Shown here one piece after another: positions 30,180-39,573 of a stretch of DNA of 64,000 nucleotides; the first letter of the stretch is position 1; each line of letters begins with the position of its first letter. Source of the DNA: CAWJPY01 sp963844865 (GTDB taxonomy: Bacteria; Acidobacteriota; Thermoanaerobaculia; Thermoanaerobaculales; Sulfomarinibacteraceae); contig CAWJPY010000002.1 in the NCBI GenBank assembly GCA_963844865.1, positions 62,001-126,000 on the forward strand, in the 5' to 3' direction. The notes under the pieces were generated by a model. The model worked only from the letters and a program-made list of their open reading frames with translations. It was not told the DNA's origin and did no database searches. A program made the translations under genes and the position numbers.

Positions 30180-32879
30180 TTACCCCGTGTTGCGCAGGCC
30201 GCGCGCGATGCCGCGCAGGGTCGTGAAGAGCGCCTCCTCCAGCTCCGGGTCCTCGCGCCCGCTCTCGCGCCACCGTCGCAGCAGGTCCACCTGGACCAGG
30301 CTCATGGGATCCACGTAGGGGTTGCGGAGGCGGATGGAGCGCTTGAGTATGGGCTCCCGGTCCAGGAGCTCGTCCTCGTCCTGCAGGCGAAGCACCAGGT
30401 CCCGGGTGCGTTCGAAGCGGCTCCGGATGTCGGTGAACAAGGCGCTCGCCGTCCTCCCCGGCCAGCCGCGCGTACTCGGCCGCGATCCCCATGTCGGCCT
30501 TGGCGAGCACCATCTCCACGTCGCCGAGGAGGATGGCGAAGAAAGGCCAGCCCTCGGCCATAGCGCGCAACGTGTCCTCGCCGTGCTCCCTGGACGCGGC
30601 CGCCAGACCGGCTCCGAGGTCCAACCAGCCGGGCAGCACGTGACGGCTCTGCATCCAGGCGAAGACCCAGGGGATGGCGCGGAGGTCGTCGATCCCACTC
30701 GTGGGTCCGGCGGGACGCCGGCCGCGAGCCGATGGGCATGCGCTCGATGACGTCGATGGGCGTGGCGGCGCGGAAGTAGGCGATAGAAATACGGGGTCGT
30801 CGTAGATGAGGCCGCGGTACGCGTTCTGGCCGTCGCGGCGATGGATGCGCATCACCTCTCGCCAGGAGGGTCGGACGGTGCTTCCACGCGGTCGCCGAGC
30901 GCGGTCGCCTCCAGCACGGCGCCGAGCATCAGCTCGAGAGTGCGCCGGGCGATGTCGGCAGGCCGTATCGGAGATTGATCATCTCCCCTTGCTCGGTGAC
31001 CGCAGGCGGCCGCGCACCGCCCCCCAGGGCTCCGCGAGGATGGCCTCCCGGGGCTTGAGACCCGCCACGGCCGACGGTGCCGCCCGGCCGTGGAAGATCG
31101 TGAGGTCCACCCGCGTGCTGGCCACCTCGACCATGGACTCCTGAGCCTCGTAGAGCGCCCAGCGGGAGGCGGCGATGCCCGAGATCTTGCTCGAGTCGGA
31201 GTAGCCGATCATGACCACCTGGCGGTCGCCGCGCCCGCGAGGTGACGGACGGTAGGTGGCGTCGGAGAGCATGGCCTGCAGATAGGGCCCCGCCTGCTCC
31301 AGGTCGTCCACCGTCTCCACGAGGGGTGCGATGTCGAGGGGAAGCGCGCCGTCGGCGTCTCTGAGAGACCGGCGGCGCGGGCCAAGAGCAGCACCGCCAG
31401 GCACGTCGTCGGCGCCGTGGGCCATGGAGATGATGTAGGGGCCGATCGCCTCCTCGCCGTAACGAGGACTGGGCGGCGGCGATGGCGCGAAGACGTCGAG
31501 CGTGGAGCTGCACTCCTCGCTGAGGTCCGTCGGTGGTTCCACGGCGCCTTCGCCCAGGGCGGCCTGCAGCCGGTCGCGTCCGCTCCTCGCCGGGCAGGTC
31601 GGCAAACTCGTCCACACCCAGCAGCTCGCCCACCACGCGCCGGTGGACCAGGCTGTCCTGGCGCACGTCCAACGTCGCGAGGTGGAACCGAAGACGTCGA
31701 GGCGCCGGAGGAGGTTCTCCACCTCCGCCAGAGGGATGAGCGCCTGTGAGAGCGCAGGCTGGAGGAAGAGCTCCAGGTCGTCGGCGAGCTCGGCGGGTGA
31801 CCCGTAACCCTCGACGGCGTCCTCCTCGGTGGCCTCCAGACGCGCCCACATGAGCCACAGCAACGTTCGGTAGGGCATCTGTCGGTAGCGCTGGGGATGT
31901 CCTGCCACACTCGGGCAAGAGATCGCGTAGTCCGCACCGCTGCTGCACCTCGTCGTCGATTTAGGGATGCGACTGGTGAGGCGGTGAAGAGCGGCGCACT
32001 GCGCGGTACTCTCGCAGGACAGCTCACGCTGCGCTCAAGCGTGGCGAGAGACGTGCTCCGCACGAGTTGGGGTTGCTATTATGTGCGCCACTAGCTGCGA
32101 AGCGGACACGGGGCCACGGCACGGCTCGGTGAGCGCGCCACGCGCGGCGCCGTCAGCGCCCGCTCCAGCTCGTCATGGAGGTCGCGGAGAGACGCCGTAC
32201 ACGCACGTCGGAGAGGTAGAACACCGACGTGCTCCACCTCGTCGGCGACGGTGGGCCGACCGGGTGGCTGCTCCTCGGTCTGCCAGATCAGGGTCACCGT
32301 CTCCCGCAGGAGATGCCTGGTCCGCCGCCTCTTCGGCGGGTGTGCGATCCGCGAGGGTGAGCTGCCGCACCAGCTCCTCGCGCCACCCGCTGCTCCTTGA
32401 CCAGGATGGTGCGCCGCGTGGCCTCGGTGGGGTGCGCGGTGAGCACCGGCTCGACCAGGATTGAGCGTACGAGCCGGAGCTGCTGGTCGATGCCCACCCC
32501 GGCGGCAACCAGGTTGCGGCTGACCGCGGCAAGGCTGCCGGGTTGTGGGCGTTCGGGGTCGAGCGCGTAGTCACGGCGCCGCTGAACCCGGTGCACCTGC
32601 TCGGCCAGGTTGACCAGGGAGAAGTAGGCCGAGAAGGCGCGCACGAGCGCACGTGCCCCCGCCGGTTCCAGCCCGTCCAGCTGCCGCGCCAGCTCGTCCA
32701 CCGGACCGTCCTCGCGGCGGCGGGCGATGGCCGCGGTGCGCGCGCTCTCGACCCGTACGAAGAGCCCCCGTCCGCCCTGCTCCTCCAGCACTGTCCCCGA
32801 GCAGGCGCCAGAGCCGACTGACGTCCCGACGCAGGGGCTCGTCCAGGTCGGAAAAGGAGATCGGGCGCTCCCGGGACAT
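30180..32879 (-). CDS. ppc: Phosphoenolpyruvate carboxylase (frame broken many times)
   Basis: Anaplerotic enzyme making oxaloacetate from PEP and bicarbonate. The span corresponds to about 900 codons, the family size. In three frames one finds the N-terminus 'SFSDLDEPLRRDVSRLWRLL', 'VLTAHPTEATRRTIL' (catalytic His), 'MIGYSDSSK', 'FHGR' with 'GGTVGRGG' continuing in another frame, and the conserved C-terminus 'GIARGLRNTG'. About a dozen indels between 30.4 and 32.8 kb are required. Conservation of every active-site block suggests sequence errors. ATG 32879 is the start. It lies between two copies of a 30 nt direct repeat. Confidence 0.85.
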
Positions 32880-32901
32880 GGCGCGAGGCTAGCACGATGC
32901 C

Positions 32902-32931
32902 GGCGGCGCCCGGACCTTCATCGGGGGTTGC
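32902..32931. repeat. Direct repeat flanking ppc, upstream copy
   Basis: A 30 nt segment ending CCTTCATCGGGGGTTGC (32915-32931), 22 nt before the ppc start on the minus strand and in the same orientation as the downstream copy. A shorter relative, GATCGGGGGTTGCA, occurs at about 42127-42140 before the GH13 gene. Confidence 0.7.
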
Positions 32932-32939
32932 CCCATACA

Positions 32940-33126
32940 CCCGAGCCGAGAAATGTGCCAAGCTTGCTGTTGTGCCTAAAATTCTGAGAATTCGTCTCTC
33001 ATGTAACAACGCTATTGAAACCGGGAAAAGCAGATGATAGATTCTCATGTGCTCAAGCGTTGGAGGTTCTTCAAAGAAACCGCAGCAGCGGTGGCTCTAC
33101 CGGAAAATACGAGCGAGGAGGAAGTT
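32940..33126 (+). promoter_or_regulatory. AT-rich leader of the nonaheme cytochrome gene
   Basis: This stretch is AT-richer than its surroundings. AATTCTGAGAATT (32980-32992) is a perfect 6+6 inverted repeat with one central base and could be an operator. TTGCTG/TTGTGC hexamers just upstream may serve as -35 elements. The ribosome-binding site GAGGAGGAAGTT precedes ATG 33127. Confidence 0.4.
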
Positions 33127-36100
33127 ATGTGCGATTCGAGGTGTCGTCCAACCCGTTGGTTGGCGCTGGTAGCGGCGTTCGCCGCGGTGGTACTCGGGCC
33201 TGCGTTGAGCGCCGATGCGGCGGCGGTCGACGTCAGCTTCGAGGTGAGCGGGAACGCGGTGCCGGGCGGCACCGTGACCGTGGCTGCCACCGTCGACATC
33301 ACGGACGGCTCGACCTTGCAGTCAGTGACCTGGAGCCAGGTCTCGGGCGTACCTGCGACCCTTTCCGGGGTGAACACCAACACCGTGACCGCGGTGTTGG
33401 GTCCGGAGAGCGCGTACAAGGCCAGACTCATCGAGGTCCTGTCCGAGCCGCCCATCGGGCCCGATCAGCTCCCCCCCAATGTCCCCGTCCCCCCGGCCGA
33501 CGAGGAGTTCGTGGGCGGTCTCCAGAACCGCTTCCAGCTCGTGGCCACCAACCCCCTGGCCCTCGAGCACACCGCGGCGGTGGGCCTGCAGCTCGAGGTC
33601 GTCACGACTTCCGGGACCTATGACGTGGAGACCGACGTGGCCACCACCATCCCCTGGACGGAGACCAGGGGGATCCGCAACGTGCCGGTCGGCGTGCGGG
33701 TGCTACTGCACGGCAAGGACCAGGCGTCCTATGACTGGACCCTCACCCCTGCGGCCGGCTCCAGCGCCACGCTCGCGGATGCGACCACCCAGGACCCCGA
33801 GTTCACCCCTGACGTGGCCGGTGTGTACGAGGTGAACGTGACCCAGCTGTCCGACAGCAGCGTGGTCAACATGATCATCTACGCCGGCACCTGGAAGGGC
33901 GTGATCGTGGGCGAAGACGCCGACGGCCGGCCGATCGCCGACCCGGCATGCCTCAACTGCCACAACGGCAGCGTGGCTCCGGACGTGTTCACCCCGTGGG
34001 CCCACTCCGGGCACGCCGAGATCTTCACCCAGAACATCGATGATGCTGCGAGCACCCATTACGGGCCGAGCTGCTTCTCGTGCCACACCGTGGGCTTCAA
34101 CCTGAAGGCGGACAATAACGGCTTCGATGACCAGGCCAACTACCAGGCCTTCCTCGACGCCAACCTCTTCAACAACGGCCGCACGGACAACTGGGCCACC
34201 ATGCTGACCGAGTTCCCGGATCTCGCCCGGCTGGCCAACATCCAGTGCGAGAACTGCCACGGACCGCAGAACAGCCCCGCCCACGCCAACGGCGCGCCGC
34301 GGGTGAGCCTCTCCTCCGATCTCTGTGGCACCTGCCACGGCGAGCCGGCGCGCCACGGACGCTACCAGCAGTGGCAGCTCTCGGGCCATGCCAACTACGA
34401 GCTGGCCGGCGAGGAGGGGACGAACTCCAACTGCGCCCGCTGCCACAGCGCCAACGGCTTCATCCAGTGGGTGACCGACTTCGCCGCGGATCCCGACGCG
34501 AACGTCAACGTCACCTGGACCGCGGACGAGGTGCAGCCCCAGTCCTGCCAGGCCTGTCACCAGCCCCACGACGTGGGGACGACGTCCGGCGGGCCCGAGA
34601 CCAACGCCAAGGTGCGCATCATGGGCAACACCCCCGTGCTGGTGGCCGGCTTCCAGGCCACCGACGTGGGCAAGGGCGCCGTCTGCATGACCTGCCACAA
34701 CTCGCGGCGGGGCCTGCGCAACGACGCCACGTTCGATCGCTCGGACGCAGCCCGCGCGACCCATCCGGGCCCGCAGGCGGACGTCCTCATGGGCCAGAAC
34801 GCGTACTTCGTGAAGGTCGGCACACGGGGCTTCCACTCCGAGGTGGAGGACACCTGCGTGGCCTGCCACATGGAGAAGACCCCGCCGCCGGCGTCGCTGT
34901 CCTATGAGCGTCGGGGGCACCAACCACACCTTCTACGCCAGCGAGACCATCTGCTCGGACTGCCACTCAGTGATCACCGCCGAGACCGTCCAGGGGCCGG
35001 TGGAGGCCAAGCTGGAGGAGCTGAAGGCGTCCGTCGAGGCGGAGCTGATCCGGCTCATGGGCCAGCAGATCGCCCTCGACCGGACCATCGATCTCGGCGG
35101 CCAGGCCACGATCGCCGATCCCTCGGACATCGTCAGCGTCGACTTCGTCGACTACCACGGTGGTCAGGGCATGTCCGTCAGCCTCAGTGACGGCATGGTG
35201 GTGGGTCCCGTGGGGATGACGAGCGTCAAGGTGACCCAGCCGAGTGGGGGCTCCTTCGGTCTCTACGACGTGGCCGACTCCAGACTGCCCAAGGCCGGCT
35301 GGAACTACCTCCTGCTTGAGGCCGACGGCAGCAAGGGCGTCCACAACCCGGCCTTCGCCAACGCCATCCTCGACGCCTCCGAGACGGCCATCAAGAACCT
35401 GGAGGCGGGCATCCCCGAGGCCGCCGCACCGCCTCAGGCCGGCGAAGGCGCGGTGGCGTGCATGTCCTCGCACGTGTACTGGACCGAGATCGCGGCCCAC
35501 AACCAGGCGCCCGACGGGAGCACCTGGAAGACCGACATGATCACCAGGAACACGACCTCGTCGCCCGCGGACGTGGAGTTCATCCTCCACACGTCGTCCG
35601 GCGACGTCACGAACAGCCAGGGCGTCCAGGGTGGGGCCCAGGGCGTCTTCGAGGACGTGGTGGGAATGATGGGCGTGACCGGCAAGGGGGCCATGGAGAT
35701 CTGCTCCGACCAGCCCCTCGAGGTCGTCTCCCGGATCTTCAACCAGTCCGACAAGGGGACCTACGGCCAGTTCATGGACGGCCATCGGGGCGGCACCGGC
35801 ATGGCGGCGGGCGACTCCGCGATGCTCCTGGGCCTGCGCCAGAGCGCAGGCGCGTTCCGGACCAATATCAGCGTCACCAACACCGGCAAGGACGTTGCCC
35901 AGGTCCGGATAACCCTCTACGTCTCGGACGGCACCGAGCTCACCAGCTATGACCTCACGGTGGGGTCGGGGATGGTGGTCCAGGACCTGCAGCCGTTCAA
36001 GACCCGCGCCAACCGCCCGGACCTCGGCTTCGGCTTCGCACTGGTGGAGGTCGTGGACGGCTCCGGCGTGTTCACCTCGGCATCCGTGGCCGACGACGTC

Positions 36101-36136
36101 ACCAACGACGCGACGACCATTCCCATGAAGCGGTAG
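33127..36136 (+). CDS. Secreted nonaheme c-type cytochrome (one frameshift)
   Basis: About 1002 aa when a single extra G in the G5 run at 34913-34917 is removed; the 3010 nt span is one above a multiple of three. Signal peptide about 1-32. An N-terminal beta-sandwich region (about 35-275) is followed by nine CxxCH heme sites: CLNCH, CFSCH, CENCH, CGTCH, CARCH, CQACH, CMTCH, CVACH and, after the shift, CSDCH. The last about 230 residues have no heme and resemble a C-terminal domain of secreted proteins ('SRIFNQSDKGTYGQF', 'SAGAFRTNISVTN'). Likely exported to the periplasm or surface as an electron carrier. It is convergent with the mtr-like operon, each gene ending in its own terminator. Confidence 0.82.
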
Positions 36137-36158
36137 GGCCACTCACCGCATACATCAC

Positions 36159-36186
36159 GAGGGCGGCAGCTCCGGCTGCCGCCCTC
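36159..36186 (+). terminator. Rho-independent terminator after the nonaheme cytochrome
   Basis: GAGGGCGGCAGC (36159-36170), loop TCCG, GCTGCCGCCCTC (36175-36186), then CTTCTTTG: a perfect 12 bp stem with a short T-rich tail, 23 nt after the stop codon. Confidence 0.9.
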
Positions 36187-36243
36187 CTTCTTTGTGGACG
36201 AGACAGCGTCGGTCAGCAATCCGCGAAGCCTCGCTTCGGCAGT

Positions 36244-36490
36244 GCCAGAGAGGGTGCCTGGCACGCCGTTTTGCTTCGATGAGGGGCGGATCGCTTCATT
36301 CGAAAGCGTGCCTGGCACCCACTCTGGCCTACCCGAAGCGAGAACCTTCGCAATACGCCGATTCTGTCGGCGCGTTCCCCGAGGTTGTCACCCCTGACGA
36401 TGTTTCGGACCCTGTGCTCCCCTCCCGCGTGACGCCCCACCGCCGAAAATCGTCAGGAGTGGCACGCCCGGGTACGCGCCGTTCTGTCGA
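36244..36490. repeat. GTGCCTGGCAC-type hairpin repeat, copy C, extended form
   Basis: Arms GCCAGAGAGGGTGCCTGGCAC (36244-36264) and its complement at 36308-36328 match at 19 of 21 positions around a 43 nt loop. To the right, about 160 nt are similar to the sequence right of copy D: CCCGAAGCG, CGCCGATT, TTCCCCG, TCGGAC and AGGAGTGGCACGCCCG occur in the same order and spacing. Copies A and B lack this extension. Confidence 0.75.
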
Positions 36491-36542
36491 GGGCCGCTGA
36501 TTCCTGCCGCGGAATGCTGCCGCGGAACGCGGAACACAGAAT

Positions 36543-36572
36543 CGGACACGGACGCGGACGCGGGATGTGCTA
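36543..36572. repeat. GGACGC tract
   Basis: CGGACACGGACGCGGACGCG followed by GGATGTGCTAC, the partner of the tract at 28907-28936. Further looser examples lie at 21131-21162 and 50470-50508. Confidence 0.6.
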
Positions 36573-36618
36573 CCGCCAATCACGGATTGGATGCCATCAG
36601 TTGACGGCAGACAAGGAA

Positions 36619-36640
36619 CAGGGGGCCTCGCGGCCCCCTG
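36619..36640 (-). terminator. Terminator of the mtr-like operon
   Basis: CAGGGGGCC (36619-36627), loop TCGC, GGCCCCCTG (36632-36640): a perfect 9 bp stem, 28 nt beyond the mtrB-like stop on the minus strand. Confidence 0.8.
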
Positions 36641-36667
36641 TGGATGTCGGTAGTCGTGTCGGGCGGC

Positions 36668-38614
36668 CTACATCTTGACGCGCAGGAAGGCGCCCCAGCG
36701 GGTGGCGTCGAAGTCGGCGAGGGAGAACAGGTCCTCCCGGTAGCGGTGGTCCTCGTACTCCACGGCAAGGCCGAAGGTCTCGGTGAAGTCATAGAACACC
36801 CGCCCGAAGACCCGCTTGAGCTGGAACGGGAAGGAGCCGTCGTTGTTGAAGTGCGAGTAGCCGCCGGTGACGCCGAAGCGGTCCTTCTGCCAGCCGATGC
36901 TGCCCTCCCACATCTCGCCGTCGTCGGCGTACAGGGACGGCGCGACGGTGAAGTCCTCGGGGTGGCGGATGAGGATCGAGGTGTCGGTCTTGTAGCGGTC
37001 CCAGGCCGCCCTCAGGGTCATGGGCGACACCGGGTGGACACCCACGTCCAGGGCGTAGTGGGTGGTCTTGCCGTCGTAGGCCACGCCGGAGCCGGAGTTG
37101 TCCCAGTCGATGCGCTCCGCGGTGGCGGTGAAGTCGAGCCACGAGGTGACGTTTCCGCCCAGGCGTCCACGGTAGCGGCTGCGGTCCAGGTAGTCGGTGC
37201 GGACCACGATCTTGTCGGCGTCGTCCCAGGAGCCGTCCAGGACGAGCTTGAGGGGGCCGAGGCCCACCTCGGCGCCGAGGCCGTACCTGTCGACGCTGCG
37301 CTTGAACGTCCCGCCCTGGCCGTCGGGAAGCACGATCTCGGCCGCACCCTCGGACACATCGAGGTCCGAGTCGGTGGTGGCCCAGTTCGCCCACAGGCGG
37401 AGGGGGCCGAGATCCCTCACCTGCACCCTGACATCGACGGTCTCGTCGTTGCGCTCGATGCGGTTGCGGTTCTCCACCAGCCGGCTGACGTCACCGGTGT
37501 CGATGCCGGAGAAGGTCATGGTCTCGAGGTAGAGGCTCGAGATCATGGTGAAGCCCTCGAGCTCGCGGTGGTGCTTCTCGTAGCCCACGTCGACGGTGAG
37601 CTGGTCGCCGAAGTCCCAGCCGACCTGCAGCCCGCCGCGCCAGTAGGGGTTGGACGTGTGGCTCGCCACCGAGTCGTCGAGCCCCTGGAAGTACTGCAGG
37701 ATCTGGTAGGAGACGAGGCTCCCGGTCAGGCTTTCCTGGACCGAGGTGTCGGCGTCGTAGTCGGCGCGAGCGTAGGACAGGTCGACGCGCCCGTGGCCGG
37801 CGAAGCGACCGTTCACCTGCACCGTGGTCACCGGTGTGTCGGCGTCGGTGCGTACCGTGCGGTCCAGGGTGTCGAGGAGCTGCTCCTGACCAAGAATGGG
37901 GCCGGGGAAGTTGCCCTGCTCGCCTCCCGGTACGAGGTGCAGGCGCTCGCGGTCGCTGTAGTCGCGCCAGCCCTGGATCACGGCTCCGCGGAAGGTGCCG
38001 GCGTGGAAGGCGATCCCGGCCCGGAGCTCCTTCTCGGTCTGCTCGGACTCGGAGTTCAACCGGAACTCGTTCTGGCCCACGTGATAGGTGGTCTGCCGCG
38101 GCCCGTCGTAGCGGTTCCAGCGATAGCCCACGATGGGAGTGATGGCGTGACCGGGCAGGATCTGGAGCTCCATGTCCACGATGTCACGGTCGCGATTCAG
38201 GGTGTGCTGACCAGGTATGACGCCCTCGTCGGCGAACGGGTTGGCGAAGGCCGGCAGGGCGCTGAAGTAGGCGAAGTGCAGGTAGCTGAGCCTCAGGCTG
38301 TAGGCGCCGTCGAGGTCCGAGGTCAACCGGAAGCGACCGGTGGGGCTGCCGCCGAAGCCGGAGGCGTCGATGCGGAGCTGGTCGAAGACGCCGATCGTGC
38401 CGTCGGTGTCGAGGACCGCCAGGGACAGGTCGTTGAGCACGAAACCGTCCCGCTCATCCAACTGCGTTCGGTACATGTCCTGGTTGCCGGACACGTCCAC
38501 CCACTGGTAGCCGAACTCCGCCTCACCGAAGGTGGACTGGGCGGCGGCTGGAACGGCGACGAGGACCACGCTCAGGAGAAGGGAGGCGGCGATCGAGATG
38601 CTTCGTGTGTTCAT
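36668..38614 (-). CDS. mtrB: MtrB/PioB-like outer-membrane beta-barrel
   Basis: 648 aa with a signal peptide (about 1-25, 'VPAAAQS') and then almost continuous amphipathic beta-strands with short turns, the pattern of the 26-strand MtrB/PioB porins that sheath a periplasmic decaheme cytochrome. 'FGEAEFGYQWVDVSGNQDMYR' at the start is family-like; the N-terminal CxxC of Shewanella MtrB is absent, and the last residue is Met rather than Phe. AGGAGG lies 5 nt before ATG 38614 and the gap to the mtrA-like gene is 9 nt. Its position third in a C-A-B order supports the assignment. It would hold MtrA across the outer membrane. Confidence 0.83.
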   Translation of the reverse strand: MNTRSISIAASLLLSVVLVAVPAAAQSTFGEAEFGYQWVDVSGNQDMYRTQLDERDGFVLNDLSLAVLDTDGTIGVFDQLRIDASGFGGSPTGRFRLTSDLDGAYSLRLSYLHFAYFSALPAFANPFADEGVIPGQHTLNRDRDIVDMELQILPGHAITPIVGYRWNRYDGPRQTTYHVGQNEFRLNSESEQTEKELRAGIAFHAGTFRGAVIQGWRDYSDRERLHLVPGGEQGNFPGPILGQEQLLDTLDRTVRTDADTPVTTVQVNGRFAGHGRVDLSYARADYDADTSVQESLTGSLVSYQILQYFQGLDDSVASHTSNPYWRGGLQVGWDFGDQLTVDVGYEKHHRELEGFTMISSLYLETMTFSGIDTGDVSRLVENRNRIERNDETVDVRVQVRDLGPLRLWANWATTDSDLDVSEGAAEIVLPDGQGGTFKRSVDRYGLGAEVGLGPLKLVLDGSWDDADKIVVRTDYLDRSRYRGRLGGNVTSWLDFTATAERIDWDNSGSGVAYDGKTTHYALDVGVHPVSPMTLRAAWDRYKTDTSILIRHPEDFTVAPSLYADDGEMWEGSIGWQKDRFGVTGGYSHFNNDGSFPFQLKRVFGRVFYDFTETFGLAVEYEDHRYREDLFSLADFDATRWGAFLRVKM

Positions 38615-38623
38615 CGTCCCCTC

Positions 38624-39496
38624 CTATCTCTCGAGCAAGGGTGAGGAGTTGGACCCGTGAATCGCCACGTGGCACACGGTGCACTCCCGGAACCGTGGAT
38701 CGAGGAGGTTGTGGAATGCCGGTGGCTGCGAGCCCAGGGTGGCTCCCTCGATGGGGCTGTGGCACTCCAGGCAGAGCTGATCGACGCGCGCGCGGACGAG
38801 CGCGTGGGGGTTCGTCGAGCCGTGGGGCTGGTGGCACTCCAGACAGTCGCCGACGACGTTGTCCACGTGGGGGAAGGCGAAGGGCCCGCGTTTGTCGGCG
38901 TGGCAGGAGAAGCACACCGGCTCGCCAGAGTCGTCCACCTTGAGGCTGCGTTCACCGGTGCCGGCGTGGGGGTTGTGACAGGACACGCAGTCCAACCCGG
39001 CGCGCCCGAGCCGGTGGCCGAAGGGGCGCTGGAAGTCCCGCGCCTGGGGCTCATGACAGCTCGCGCACAGCTCGTCGGGAGGTTGCCGCAACAGGGGCAT
39101 GGGCCCCGGTTTGGACGGGTGGATATTGTGGCAGGTGAAGCACGACACGTCCGCACGAGAGTGGGCCTCACCGCTGGAGAATGCGTTGTGCACCATGCTC
39201 GCGTGACAGCCCAGGCAGAGCTGCTCGCCGCTGTGCCCGCTCGGCACCGAGATCAGGCTCGGGTCTCCGCCCTCGTCCATGTGCTTCTGGCCGTTGCCAT
39301 GGCACGTGGTGCAGTCCGGTGCGTCCGGCCTGGCCAGGGCGTGAGGTGTCTGCTGGAAGGCCGGCACCAGGGTGTCGTGGCAGACCGCGCAGTCGGCGGC
39401 GACGCCGGTCGGTTCCGCGGCGGCCGCGGGCATGGTCGTCACGGGGAGCACAGCGAGCAGTGCGCCAACGCTCAGCAAGTGGATCAACTGTCTCAT
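38624..39496 (-). CDS. mtrA: MtrA/DmsE-type periplasmic decaheme cytochrome
   Basis: 290 aa; start ATG 39496 with a Sec signal peptide (about 1-27). Ten CxxCH sites: CAVCH, CTTCH, CLGCH, CFTCH, CASCH, CVSCH, CFSCH, CLECH, CLECH and CTVCH, with the regular 'CHNPHAGTG', 'CHQPHGS' spacing of the DmsE/MtrA family. In Shewanella this protein sits inside MtrB and passes electrons through the outer membrane. The size is a little below Shewanella MtrA (about 333 aa). It is 77 nt downstream of the mtrC-like gene, with a stable hairpin between them, and 9 nt from mtrB. Confidence 0.9.
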   Translation of the reverse strand: MRQLIHLLSVGALLAVLPVTTMPAAAAEPTGVAADCAVCHDTLVPAFQQTPHALARPDAPDCTTCHGNGQKHMDEGGDPSLISVPSGHSGEQLCLGCHASMVHNAFSSGEAHSRADVSCFTCHNIHPSKPGPMPLLRQPPDELCASCHEPQARDFQRPFGHRLGRAGLDCVSCHNPHAGTGERSLKVDDSGEPVCFSCHADKRGPFAFPHVDNVVGDCLECHQPHGSTNPHALVRARVDQLCLECHSPIEGATLGSQPPAFHNLLDPRFRECTVCHVAIHGSNSSPLLER

Positions 39497-39520
39497 CCCC
39501 TTCCTACCTTTCACGATCCA

Positions 39521-39556
39521 CCGCGGCCCCGACACCGGTGGGGTGCGGGGCCGCGG
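39521..39556 (-). promoter_or_regulatory. Intercistronic hairpin between mtrC-like and mtrA-like genes
   Basis: CCGCGGCCCCG (39521-39531) and CGGGGCCGCGG (39546-39556) form a perfect 11 bp stem around a 14 nt loop, with GATC on both outer sides. It could attenuate transcription or stabilise an mRNA end, letting the surface cytochrome be made at a different level from mtrAB. Confidence 0.55.
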
Positions 39557-39573
39557 ATCAAGCTCAGCTCGCG

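Larger units (their letters stand above)
36137..36667. other. Spacer between cytochrome gene and mtr-like operon
   Basis: 531 nt without a gene. In order it holds the cytochrome terminator (36159-36186), the hairpin repeat copy C with its right extension (36244-36490), a GGACGC tract (36543-36572) and the terminator of the mtr-like operon (36619-36640). Confidence 0.7.

Noticed and set aside
34904..36136. Separate gene for the C-terminal part of the nonaheme cytochrome
   Set aside because: Its first heme and sequence continue the upstream protein exactly across a one-base shift, and it lacks a signal peptide and ribosome-binding site.
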